A DNA stretch of 64,000 bases from an uncultured Planctomycetaceae bacterium (GTDB lineage Bacteria; Planctomycetota; Planctomycetia; Planctomycetales; Planctomycetaceae): the NCBI GenBank assembly GCA_903858815.1, contig CAIOKE010000150.1:1-64000 (forward strand), written 5' to 3'. Of the stretch, positions 1 to 7,946 are shown in pieces (position 1 is the first letter of the stretch; each line of letters starts with the position of its first letter). The notes beneath the pieces are model-generated. The model had not been told where the DNA came from and did not search any database. It saw nothing but the letters and a program-made list of their open reading frames with translations. The position numbers were made by a program, and so were the translations under genes.

Positions 1-648
1 GATCAGAAACATCTGGGTAACCTGATTGTTACGGAAGCCGAAGCGAATGGACCAGTCGGCAATCACGCAGGCCTGAATCGCACAACTCTGTCTGACCTGT
101 TTCCGACCGAGCGCTATCTGACGGGCCACAGCGACATTGTGGCCCTGATGATTCTTGAGCACCAGATTCTGGTACACAACCGCATCACGCGGGCCAGCTT
201 TGCCGTCCGCGAGGCGCTGCATTACGAAACCACAATGAACGCAGCTCTGCAGAACCCAGCCGGCACACGCCTTGAAAGTACGACCCGCCGCATCAACAGT
301 GCTGCCGACAAACTGCTGGAGGCCTTGTTGCTGTGTGACGAGGCGCCGCTTACCGCCACCATCACCGGCACTTCCGGATTTGCCCGACACTTTTCCGCTT
401 CCGGTCCGCGAGACAGCAAGGGACGCTCCCTGAAAGACCTCGACATGCAGACTCGCATGTTCCGCTACCCATGCAGCTATCTGATCCTTTCGCCCGCCTT
501 CCACGCGATTCATCCGGAAATGAAATCTGTTGTTCTGGCGAAATTGCAGCACGTCCTGACCGGCGTCAACAACAGCCCGCGCTTCGCACATTTGTCAGCC
601 ACAGACCGCCACGACATCCGCGAAATTCTCGCTGAACTGCTGCCCTGA
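1..648 (+). CDS. C-terminal part of an unidentified protein (5' end outside window)
   Basis: The reading frame is open from base 1 and ends at TGA 646-648, so about 215 residues of a longer protein are visible. The first internal ATG (139) is unlikely to be the true start, because the upstream codons read as ordinary protein. The visible part is mostly helical, with a His-rich stretch (HSDIVALMILEHQILVHN) and several Arg-rich segments. I do not recognise a named domain. Secreted planctomycete hypothetical proteins can carry comparable tails, but that is only an impression. No gene follows closely on this strand. Confidence 0.7.
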   Translation, partial: DQKHLGNLIVTEAEANGPVGNHAGLNRTTLSDLFPTERYLTGHSDIVALMILEHQILVHNRITRASFAVREALHYETTMNAALQNPAGTRLESTTRRINSAADKLLEALLLCDEAPLTATITGTSGFARHFSASGPRDSKGRSLKDLDMQTRMFRYPCSYLILSPAFHAIHPEMKSVVLAKLQHVLTGVNNSPRFAHLSATDRHDIREILAELLP

Positions 649-1590
649 ACTGTCAAACGCCAGCACCTTTCCCCCGCAGGTGCAAAGTCACCGTACACCA
701 CGACCATCGCAGCCATGGGCCTCACACGGTTTCGGTTTGGGTTTTTCATCAACCGAATTCTGTGGAGGGTGAGTCATGGGCAGAGGCATTGATGGTGTCA
801 AGGGGCGTGCATGGGCATGAGCGGTTCCAGCGATATGCAGCTTCCTAGCTGACCGTAGGTGAGTTCTGTGCCAGGGCGAGCGTACCTGTCACTGCGTTTT
901 ACATTTGGCGAAAGACGCTGGCCGGTGGTCAGCCGAGGTGGCGAACCACAGCGAGTCCGGGCACTGCGGAAGTCGCTTTGCGATCGAGTGGTCGACTGAG
1001 CCGGGATTCCTTCCTGCCGGTCCGTGTGGCGGAAAGGTCCGTGGCAAATGCTGTCGAGCCGGCACCCGCAGTCAATACCTCAGGTCGAACCGGGGACGGT
1101 GACACTGTCCCGGCGACACCAGCCTGCATCGATGTCCGACTAACGAATGGTGTCCGCAGCTTTGTTCCATGCACGGACCTGGACGCGTTGGATGGAGCGA
1201 TCAGCGCGGTAGGCCGTAATCTGCCGCACGTCCACTGGTTGAGATGTTTGGATTCACTCCCACCTTGCAACAAAACATTTGTTGCCACCATTTTCAACAC
1301 CCCGGATACCGCCACCTGTTTCCTTTCCGTGCGTCTCCTTCGGAAAATTGATCTCACCAGCGATGACTTCCGTGTCTTCTTCCCTCCCCACCTATTTGAA
1401 CGCTTTCTATCCCCCTTGCTCCTGAATCTGACGCACACTTTGAACCACGGTAACCACGCCCTCGAACGCCTGTCGCTTTGAGGACTGAGGCGTCTGAGGC
1501 TTTTCCGCTCGATCACGCATTCTTGCCACTGGGACTATCGATCGGCTGGACGAAGACGTGCTCAGGGAGTTGGCATCCAGAGACGCTGTT

Positions 1591-1650
1591 AGCATCGCGC
1601 ATCAAGCAGTAAGCATCGCGCATCAAGCAGTAAGCAGTAAGCAGTAAGCA
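1591..1650. repeat. 21-bp and 7-bp tandem repeat (AAGCAGT heptamer)
   Basis: Two exact copies of a 21-bp unit (1591-1611 and 1612-1632), each ending in AAGCAGTA, run into further 7-bp units of AGCAGTA (1633-1639, 1640-1646) and a partial unit. The 21-bp unit is three heptamers long. The heptamer AAGCAGT shares its CAGT core with the tracts at 5377-5467 and 29824-29851. Confidence 0.8.
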
Positions 1651-1883
1651 CCTTCCTCCGGCCGGTCCGGGCAGTTCGGTATGCCCTGGAATGGCGAATT
1701 ACGAGCATTTCCCGACGATTTGCTTGCCAGCTTCGGTTCTCGAGCATTGCTTTCAAAAAAACTCGCTACCGGGTTTTACGGCATCAAAATTAGATATGCC
1801 GAGCAACTTGTTCCTGCAGCTCGCCGAGCGAGGTACCGCCGCAAGCAGCGATTCTGAACCGCCCCGCGCGTATCAGGAAAGTG

Positions 1884-1911
1884 TTGCATTTCGCCTCTTT
1901 TCTGGTATGAT
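1884..1911 (+). promoter_or_regulatory. Candidate sigma70-type promoter for a leaderless transcript
   Basis: TTGCAT (1884-1889) and TATGAT (1906-1911) are separated by 16 bp. The usual start point, about 7 bases after the -10 box, falls on or next to the ATG at 1918. That predicts an mRNA with essentially no 5' leader, in keeping with the lack of a Shine-Dalgarno sequence. This is a pattern match by eye, with no transcript data. Confidence 0.4.
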
Positions 1912-1917
1912 TGGGGC

Positions 1918-2736
1918 ATGAACACCATGCAGCAATTCGTCGATTCACAGCTTATCAGGGGTCGCGGTTACTTTACAAAACAAGCCGCCCTGGACGAACT
2001 CGGTCTGTCGCCGGAATCGCTAAAGTCGGCTATCGCGAGGCTTTCCCGGAAAGGCAGCCTCGTTTGCCCGCGTAGGGGGTTTTACCTGATCCTGCGGCCC
2101 GAGGATCGGTCGCTCGGTGCTCCTGATCCAGCTCGGTGGATCGACCCGTTAATGAAGTTCATGGGAATTGATTACCGAGTTTCCCTGCTCCGTGGGGCCG
2201 CGTTTCACGGGGCAAGTCATCAGGCGGCGATGGTCTTTCAAGTGATCGCACCAAGACAACTGCCGTCCATCAAGATTGGCCGACAGCGGGTCGAGTTCCT
2301 GTTCCAGTCGCCACAAGCCTTTGCGAAAGGGAACCGTGCCGAATGGATGTCGCAGCTCAAAACGGATGCGGGATTCGCCAGGGTGGCAGGTGTGGAACTG
2401 ACACTGCTCGATATCTGCCGTTATTTTCATCGAGCCGGTGGGATTCACGGGGTTGCTCAGGCCGTTCATGACCTTGGGAACAAAGCTGATGCCCGCATTC
2501 TTGCGAAGGCCGCCGGTGTCTACGAGAACTCGGCTGTCCGCAGGCTTGGTTACTTACTGGACCGGTTCGGGCATTCAAGGCAAGCCAGCGCACTCCGGTC
2601 CATTGCTGGAAAGGCCAAGTCCTTCAAAGCCCTCGATCCCTCAGCCAGGCCCATCGTTCCTGAACTGGCTCAGGTGGATGAACGGAACGCGGATTGGAAA
2701 CTCGTCATTAACGTGCCCATGGAGATTGACCTGTGA
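1918..2736 (+). CDS. AbiEi-type antitoxin (type IV toxin-antitoxin family)
   Basis: A 272-residue protein with the AbiEi layout. An N-terminal winged helix (about residues 10-60, including GRGYFTKQAALDELGL and RRGFYLI) would bind the promoter. A larger C-terminal domain (about 70-270) carries the family-like stretch around RVSLLRGAAFHGASHQ and VELTLLDICRYF. In the family, AbiEi represses its own operon and counteracts AbiEii, a nucleotidyltransferase toxin. The start at 1918 is preferred because a -10 box ends six bases upstream; a second ATG lies three codons in. The expected toxin gene begins in an overlapping frame at 2733 but is cut short, so this antitoxin looks orphaned. Family assignment is by recognised residue pattern. 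Confidence 0.8.
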   Translation: MNTMQQFVDSQLIRGRGYFTKQAALDELGLSPESLKSAIARLSRKGSLVCPRRGFYLILRPEDRSLGAPDPARWIDPLMKFMGIDYRVSLLRGAAFHGASHQAAMVFQVIAPRQLPSIKIGRQRVEFLFQSPQAFAKGNRAEWMSQLKTDAGFARVAGVELTLLDICRYFHRAGGIHGVAQAVHDLGNKADARILAKAAGVYENSAVRRLGYLLDRFGHSRQASALRSIAGKAKSFKALDPSARPIVPELAQVDERNADWKLVINVPMEIDL

Positions 2737-2855
2737 TTCCACTGGCGCATATCCAGCAATGGACGGCGCACGCTCCCTGGCCTGATCTCCGGCAGGTGAA
2801 ATACAGATTTCAGACACACGACTGTGCAACTTGCACACCGGAACCAAAGCGGTAG
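2733..2855 (+). pseudogene. Truncated AbiEii toxin remnant (N-terminal stub)
   Basis: A GTG at 2733 overlaps the antitoxin stop codon, as is usual for abiEi-abiEii pairs. The first 22 codons read VIPLAHIQQWTAHAPWPDLR followed by QV. This resembles the known AbiEii N-terminus (Met-Ile-Pro, an aromatic Trp near residue 10, Ala-Pro-Trp, then Gln-Val). After QV the resemblance stops, and the frame ends at TAG 2853-2855 after 40 codons, against roughly 250-300 in intact toxins. The nucleotidyltransferase domain is missing. A short hairpin (2854-2871) follows at once. The break near 2799 marks a probable deletion or recombination joint with the next gene's upstream region. Confidence 0.6.
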
Positions 2856-2940
2856 GATGCAGCAGCATCCTGCAGCAACCGCACCAACATCGGCAGACAG
2901 TGTCGTCATCTCATCTGCCCTGCTCTGCAAAGTTCCCCCC

Positions 2941-5184
2941 ATGATTCGCACGTGCCTCTGGCTTACCCTGCTGGCAGCAGCGTTCTCCTGCAGCACGACT
3001 GCAATTGCGCAGCAGACGAATGCTGCCACTTCGTCCCCTGTAACCGCCGCAGCCGACACCACTGCACTGTTGCGATACGTCCCTGACGAAATCGTGGTGG
3101 CCGTCGCTATCCGACCGCACCAGCTGCTGACAGCAGACGGTGTGCAGAAGGTTCTGCAGGCCAGCGAGGCCGCTGATCTGCCACAGTTGTTATCGCAGTA
3201 CACCGCCAGCACTCTGGGACTGGATCCGTTAAAAATTGCGGACCTGCTGCTTGTGCTTGATGAGCCCACCGCCCAGTTGCGTCTGCCACCAAACGGCAGT
3301 TCGCAGCTTGTCGAGAACGAATACATGCAGATGCAGGCAATCGGGGCAGCGATGACCGCATTCTATGACGAACACGGCTTCTTTCCCGCTACCGACGGCT
3401 TCGGTAAATCGAGGGGACGGCTCAGCTGGCGAGTCCACCTGTTGCCGTATCTGGAACAGCAGGAACTGTACAGCCAGTTTCATCTGGAAGAACCATGGGA
3501 TAGCGAACATAACAAAACCCTGATTGAAAAAATGCCGCAGGCATTCCAGGTCCCGGGGACTGCCGACGCCGGCAAAACCAGCATTCATGTGCTGGTCGGT
3601 GAAGGCTTGCTGTTCAGCAGTAACGAGCCACCCAAAATCGAATCCATCACAGACCAGCCCGAGTCAACAATCCTTTCAGTGCTGGCTGAACCGGGCACTG
3701 CTGAGGTCTGGACCAAACCCGGTGGCCTGCAGACAGACATGACGAACCCCGTCCGGTCCTTCGCCGCTGCCCTGCCCATGATCAAAGCCTGCATGGTGGA
3801 TGGAAGTGTCGCCAGTTTGAACACGTATGCCACTCCGGATCACTGGCGATGGCTGATCCGTCACAATGACGGCCACTGGTCTCTGCCCATCCCGTGGCTG
3901 CCCGAGCAGGCTCGAGTCCCGCCGGCGCTGCTGGTCCGGTTCACGGAAAAGATCGATCAGCAGAAGATTCTGACCGCAATTCTTGGCAGTCTGCAGGCCA
4001 CGGAAGTGCAGGTTGCCGATCAGCGCGGTTATCGCATTAACGCGATGAGCACCGCTGTCTTTCCCGACGATCGTACCATGCTGATCTCCAGTGAAGACAG
4101 TCTGAAACTGATGCTGGCACCTCGCGCAGCAGCTTCACGGCTGCGCCAGCAGATGGAGAAAGAAATAGCAACGGCTGACCTTGTGGCTGTCGGTGATCTG
4201 ACACGCCTGCCGAGCAGATCCAGCACAGCCGAGGATCAGAAGCAGCCCGCTGTGGCTGACGCTTTGCCCCGCGAACGATTCACCCTGCGGCTGGACGTAA
4301 CCGGAGCCTCCAAAAATATTCTGACACTGAATATCGTCTTCGCCAACGACGATAAAGCGGAGCAGTTTTTTGAACTGATGCAGGAATTCAGCTCCGTCAC
4401 TCAGCACGCGAGTCCGGAACTCAGTGAGGCTGAAACGCCTGAAGAAACCTCGCTGCTGGAATTGGTGCAGAACCTGTGGTCGCGGGGTTTCGTTCGTCAG
4501 GACAATGAGGTGCGTCTGCAGATTGCCCGACCTGCCAGTCTCAATCCACCGCCTGTCGCAATTCAGCCAATACTCAAAGCCATCGTCAGTGAATTTCGCA
4601 ATCCGGAAATGCCCGAGCCGCAGGCACCACTGGCCCAGGCACTGGCCGATGTGGCACAGGCGATGTCTGATTTTCACAATGTCAACGGCTGCTTTCCCAA
4701 CTGGAAAAAGTTCAAAGGCTCAACAGCAGGGCTGAGCTGGCGAGTGCATCTGCTGCAGGTCCTTGATCCCGATCTGTACATCAGATTCCATATGGACGAG
4801 CCATGGGACAGCCCACATAACAGGACTCTGATTTCAGAAATGCCGGCGGCTTTTCGAACACCGGGAGTGAACGAGCCTGGGAAAACCAGTCTGCATGTGT
4901 TCCTTGGCCCCAACACGATCTGTGGTGCCGATGACACGTACTCTGCGGACGACCTCAGTGCTCCGGTTCAGAGTCTGCTGGCATTTGTTGCAGGTCCCGA
5001 GACGGCTGAAATCTGGACAAAGCCAGCGGGCCTGAAATACGACGCTGCAGACCCGATCAAAAGTCTGGGGCAGTTTGGCGAGACCCTGCAGGCTGTGGGA
5101 ACCAATGGCGAGGTTGTGCAACTGGAGCGAACAATGGACCCGTCGGAACTGCGCGGGTTTATCGAACGACAGAAGACCGATTGA
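2941..5184 (+). CDS. Secreted protein with two DUF1559-like domains
   Basis: A 747-residue protein starting at ATG 2941, which gives a clear signal peptide (MIRTCLWLTLLAAAFSCS, then AIAQQ). The frame stays open upstream to 2824, but that part overlaps the toxin remnant and reads as non-coding. Two homologous modules resemble the DUF1559 core. The first is at about residues 161-285 (LSWRVHLLPYLEQQELYSQF), the second at about 598-720 (LSWRVHLLQVLDPDLYIRF). Each is followed by EPWDS..HN.TLI, a GKTS.HV segment and AEIWTKP or AEVWTKP. DUF1559 proteins are abundant, probably secreted planctomycete proteins of unknown function, usually with one copy of the domain. The duplication is therefore intragenic. 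No partner gene is adjacent. Confidence 0.75.
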   Translation: MIRTCLWLTLLAAAFSCSTTAIAQQTNAATSSPVTAAADTTALLRYVPDEIVVAVAIRPHQLLTADGVQKVLQASEAADLPQLLSQYTASTLGLDPLKIADLLLVLDEPTAQLRLPPNGSSQLVENEYMQMQAIGAAMTAFYDEHGFFPATDGFGKSRGRLSWRVHLLPYLEQQELYSQFHLEEPWDSEHNKTLIEKMPQAFQVPGTADAGKTSIHVLVGEGLLFSSNEPPKIESITDQPESTILSVLAEPGTAEVWTKPGGLQTDMTNPVRSFAAALPMIKACMVDGSVASLNTYATPDHWRWLIRHNDGHWSLPIPWLPEQARVPPALLVRFTEKIDQQKILTAILGSLQATEVQVADQRGYRINAMSTAVFPDDRTMLISSEDSLKLMLAPRAAASRLRQQMEKEIATADLVAVGDLTRLPSRSSTAEDQKQPAVADALPRERFTLRLDVTGASKNILTLNIVFANDDKAEQFFELMQEFSSVTQHASPELSEAETPEETSLLELVQNLWSRGFVRQDNEVRLQIARPASLNPPPVAIQPILKAIVSEFRNPEMPEPQAPLAQALADVAQAMSDFHNVNGCFPNWKKFKGSTAGLSWRVHLLQVLDPDLYIRFHMDEPWDSPHNRTLISEMPAAFRTPGVNEPGKTSLHVFLGPNTICGADDTYSADDLSAPVQSLLAFVAGPETAEIWTKPAGLKYDAADPIKSLGQFGETLQAVGTNGEVVQLERTMDPSELRGFIERQKTD

Positions 5185-5261
5185 CTGTGCCACTGGCATT
5201 CCGGGCACTGCTGAATCGCTCAACCATATTGCAAATCAACAACCAACTGAGGAATGAGGAA

Positions 5262-5467
5262 TGCCCACAGACGCAGGCCCGCCCCAGGGGCCACCGAGTA
5301 CCAGCTCGGTAACGATAGTCCACGTGCGTTCGGCTCGGCAGGAGCCTCGCCCTCCCAAGGAGAACTTCGCGTGCGTTGACCACTGACCACTGACCACTGA
5401 CCACTGACCACTGATCACTGATTACTGATTACTGACCACTGATTACTGATTACTGATTACTGATCCC
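5262..5467 (+). repeat. Composite interspersed element: palindromic head plus 7-bp repeat tract
   Basis: In order: a hairpin ACCGAG..CTCGGT (about 5292-5310), the conserved block CGGCTCGGCAGGAGCCTCGC continuing to CCCTCCCAAGG (5331-5360), GAACTTCGCG, then thirteen 7-bp units of TGACCAC, TGATCAC or TGATTAC (5377-5467). The same order of head, GRACTTC and heptamers recurs inverted at 29819-29906 and, with degenerate heptamers, at 51961-52030. The tract runs into the 3' end of the sugar transferase gene on the minus strand. Confidence 0.8.
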
Positions 5468-6153
5468 AGCACGAGGTTTTCGGGCTGACTGGCAACCATC
5501 TGGCGAGCGGCGGGCAGATCGGCGGGGTCTGCAAAGCGGCGACGGCCAGCAGCGATCAGAGCGATGACGATGGCTGTCTGCAGGATCACTTTCAAATCGC
5601 CTGCAAGGCTGTGTCGACGGACATACAGCAGATCGATCGCCAGTTTGATTGGCAGCAGGCTCTGCACATAGGCGCGAACCGGGTCATCAGCACTGACGTG
5701 CTGTTCGCCATGAGTGTAATAGTAGAGGCTGCCGGGACTGCTGAGTCCTGGCGGTACCAGCAGCGTTTCCATGCCCAGTGGCCCGTAGTGCTGCTCCACG
5801 ATCAGGGGATCTTCCGGACGTGGTCCGACAATTGACATGTCGCCCAGCAGGACATTCCACAGCTGCGGCAACTCATCGATCTTCAACGCCCGCAAGACTC
5901 GCCCCGCAAGAAAAACTCGCGCATCCCGATGGGCTGTGATCACGCTGCCCTGTTGCGGAGCCACTCGCATGGTTCGGAATTTGAACATTGTGAAGGGGCG
6001 TCCGCCGACTCCACAGCGCCGTGCACGGTACAGCACTGGTCCGGGATCTGAGCAGTACACAAAACAGGCTGCAGCCGCGAAAACCGGGATCAGCAGCAGC
6101 AGCCCCACGGCAGCGGCCAGAATGTCAAACAGTCGTTTTGCCATCAGCTGCAC
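5443..6153 (-). CDS. Bacterial sugar transferase (initiating glycosyl-phosphate transferase)
   Basis: A 236-residue protein of the family that moves a sugar-1-phosphate from a nucleotide sugar to undecaprenyl phosphate to start exopolysaccharide or O-antigen synthesis. One membrane segment lies near the N-terminus (about residues 10-32). It is followed by the family motifs DPGPVLYRARR, GRPFTMFKFRTM (about 50-62), KIDELPQLWNVLLGDMS and VGPRPE (about 90-115). There is no large N-terminal polytopic domain, so it is the short core form. A second ATG three codons in (MAKRLFD) is an alternative start. The last residues (VISNQ) and the stop codon are encoded by the 7-bp repeat tract, so the C-terminus should vary with repeat number. 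It faces pabB across a divergent spacer of about 200 bp. Confidence 0.85.
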   Translation of the reverse strand: MQLMAKRLFDILAAAVGLLLLIPVFAAAACFVYCSDPGPVLYRARRCGVGGRPFTMFKFRTMRVAPQQGSVITAHRDARVFLAGRVLRALKIDELPQLWNVLLGDMSIVGPRPEDPLIVEQHYGPLGMETLLVPPGLSSPGSLYYYTHGEQHVSADDPVRAYVQSLLPIKLAIDLLYVRRHSLAGDLKVILQTAIVIALIAAGRRRFADPADLPAARQMVASQPENLVLGSVISNQ

Positions 6154-6352
6154 ACTCGCCTTTTCTCAACCCACTGGCCCATTTCCACCGGCATTGCTGT
6201 CAATCGCTGCAGTGTAGGGGCCTGCCCCAATCCTCGAAAGCAGACTTCTGCGGGACTGCGGAGAGAATTTTTCGGCGGTGTGGCTACAATCTGCCGCTGA
6301 ACTCCAGCAATCCCCCCCGGTTCCCCGTCTGCAACTCAGGTCAGTCGCCAGC

Positions 6353-7759
6353 GTGAGCACCCTAATACACTCCCTTGATCCGGAACTGCAGGTGGCCGAT
6401 GTGCTGCCGTGTTTCGCCGGGGAACCATTTCTGCTGCTGCTGGACAGTGCTGCTCGACATCGTCAGCGGGATTCCCGTTACAGCATGCTGACTGCGGATC
6501 CTCGAGCTGTCTGCCGGCTTGATTCCGTGAACTACGGCAGTCAGCCTTTTGCCCAACTGCGGCAGTGGCAGCAACTTTTGTCAGCTGTTGCTCTCCCCGC
6601 TGACGCTCCGCCATTCTGCGGTGGCATAGCCGGCCTGCTCAGCTACGAGCTGGGACACGCCTTTGAACGACTGCCGGGGCCAGCCGTCAACGATACTCAG
6701 ACGCCCGCCTTGCTGGCAGGCCTGTTTGACTGGGCCATCGTATGGGACCATCTTGAAAAATCGGTCCAGATCTTCGTGCTGAATCTTCCGACCGACAGTG
6801 GCCTGACACCTGCCATGACAGATCGTCTGGGGTGGATTCTGGGGCATCTGCAACAACCAGCACAGACAGTTGTCTCGTCAGCGGTCCCTGACAGCCGACA
6901 GCCCTCCGGACGACTGCACCAGATCGAACCAACGTCGCAGATCTTCTCCGATTTCACTCGCGAAGAGTACCTTGATGCGGTGGCTCGCGTGATTGAGTAC
7001 ATCCGAGCGGGCGACATTTTTCAGGCAAATCTGTCCCAGCGTCTGATGACTCCGTGGCAGAGTTCGGCGATCGACCTGTATCAGCGGGTACGTCGGCAGA
7101 ACCCGGCTCCATTCTGTGGACTGCTGCAATACGAAGACACGGCGATTATCAGTGCTTCGCCCGAAAGATTTCTGAAGGTGGCCAGCCCCGGTCTTGTGGA
7201 AACTCGCCCGATCAAGGGAACTCGCCGTCGCCACAGGTCTCCGATCGCCGACCTGTTTGCCGGCAACGAACTGGCAGCCAGCGAAAAGGATCGGGCTGAA
7301 AACGTGATGATCGTGGACCTGCTGAGAAACGATATTTCACGTGCCTGCCGGCCGGGCTCGGTACAGGTCACCGGGCTGTGTGAGATTGAGCGGTTCGAGA
7401 CCGTGCTGCATCTTGTTTCCACTGTGTTGGGCGAGTTGCAACCGGGGCGGGACGTTTGGGATCTGCTGGCAGGCTGTTTTCCCGGGGGATCGATCACCGG
7501 GGCTCCGAAGATTCGGGCGATGGAGATCATCGCCGAGCTGGAGCGATCAGTCCGGGGGGCCTATTGTGGCAGCCTGTTCGCCTGCGGACCTGCCGGTGAT
7601 TTCGACAGCAGCATTCTGATTCGTACGTTTACGCTGCAATCCGGCTGGCTGTATTTCCCGGTGGGGGGAGGCATTGTGGCGGATTCTGACCCGCTGGACG
7701 AATACCGAGAGACGCTGCACAAAGCGTCCGGCCTGATTCGCTGCCTGAGAACAAGCTGA
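6353..7759 (+). CDS. pabB: Aminodeoxychorismate synthase component I (PabB)
   Basis: The product converts chorismate and ammonia to 4-amino-4-deoxychorismate, the precursor of p-aminobenzoate for folate or other pterins, in the cytoplasm. About 468 residues from GTG 6353; an in-frame GTG at 6278 is an alternative and neither has a strong ribosome site. The chorismate-binding domain fills the C-terminal half: PIKGTRRRHR, ELAASEKDRAENVMIVDLLR, then PGGSITGAPKIRAMEI (about residues 377-392) and VGGGIVADSDPLDEY. The PIKGTR and GGGIVADSDP forms fit PabB better than anthranilate synthase TrpE. No glutamine amidotransferase gene (pabA) or lyase (pabC) is adjacent, so the partner must lie elsewhere. 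Confidence 0.88.
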   Translation: MSTLIHSLDPELQVADVLPCFAGEPFLLLLDSAARHRQRDSRYSMLTADPRAVCRLDSVNYGSQPFAQLRQWQQLLSAVALPADAPPFCGGIAGLLSYELGHAFERLPGPAVNDTQTPALLAGLFDWAIVWDHLEKSVQIFVLNLPTDSGLTPAMTDRLGWILGHLQQPAQTVVSSAVPDSRQPSGRLHQIEPTSQIFSDFTREEYLDAVARVIEYIRAGDIFQANLSQRLMTPWQSSAIDLYQRVRRQNPAPFCGLLQYEDTAIISASPERFLKVASPGLVETRPIKGTRRRHRSPIADLFAGNELAASEKDRAENVMIVDLLRNDISRACRPGSVQVTGLCEIERFETVLHLVSTVLGELQPGRDVWDLLAGCFPGGSITGAPKIRAMEIIAELERSVRGAYCGSLFACGPAGDFDSSILIRTFTLQSGWLYFPVGGGIVADSDPLDEYRETLHKASGLIRCLRTS

Positions 7760-7946
7760 ACCCTGTTTTCAACAGAAATCGCCGAATTCCAGTCGCTTTC
7801 CCGTCAAAAGGCCAGCAGTGCGGATTGAAAAGCGGGCGGTAAAACCATTAGCATAGTTGGTCTGCCCGGTCTGCGTTCTGTGCAGTACCGCCTGATTTCA
7901 TTTCCTGAAAAAGCTTTTTCCCACCTGTAATTGAGGTATCAGCACG

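Larger units (their letters stand above)
649..1917. other. Long spacer without a convincing gene
   Basis: This 1.27-kb stretch holds no ORF that I can assign. Between about 929 and 1516 both strands stay open (plus-strand frame 978-1481 beginning TTG, minus-strand frame 929-1516). The minus-strand product is an Arg/Ser-rich low-complexity chain, and neither product shows a known motif. A 76-codon ORF at 1691-1921 overlaps the next gene by four bases but covers that gene's apparent promoter. A 7-bp tandem repeat lies at 1591-1650. The stretch may be a decayed element. Confidence 0.4.

Noticed and set aside
978-1481. 167-codon plus-strand ORF starting TTG
   Set aside because: No motif, weak start and a similarly long ORF on the opposite strand; not enough for a gene call.
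1691-1921. 76-codon ORF overlapping the AbiEi start
   Set aside because: It crosses the apparent promoter of the AbiEi gene, has no recognisable domain, and its four-base overlap can arise by chance.
5378-5460. Heptamer tract as a CRISPR-like array
   Set aside because: Units are 7 bp and contiguous with no spacers, so it is a simple tandem repeat.
6353-7759. pabB gene as anthranilate synthase trpE
   Set aside because: PIKGTR and GGGIVADSDP motifs fit PabB; no trpG or trpD neighbour.
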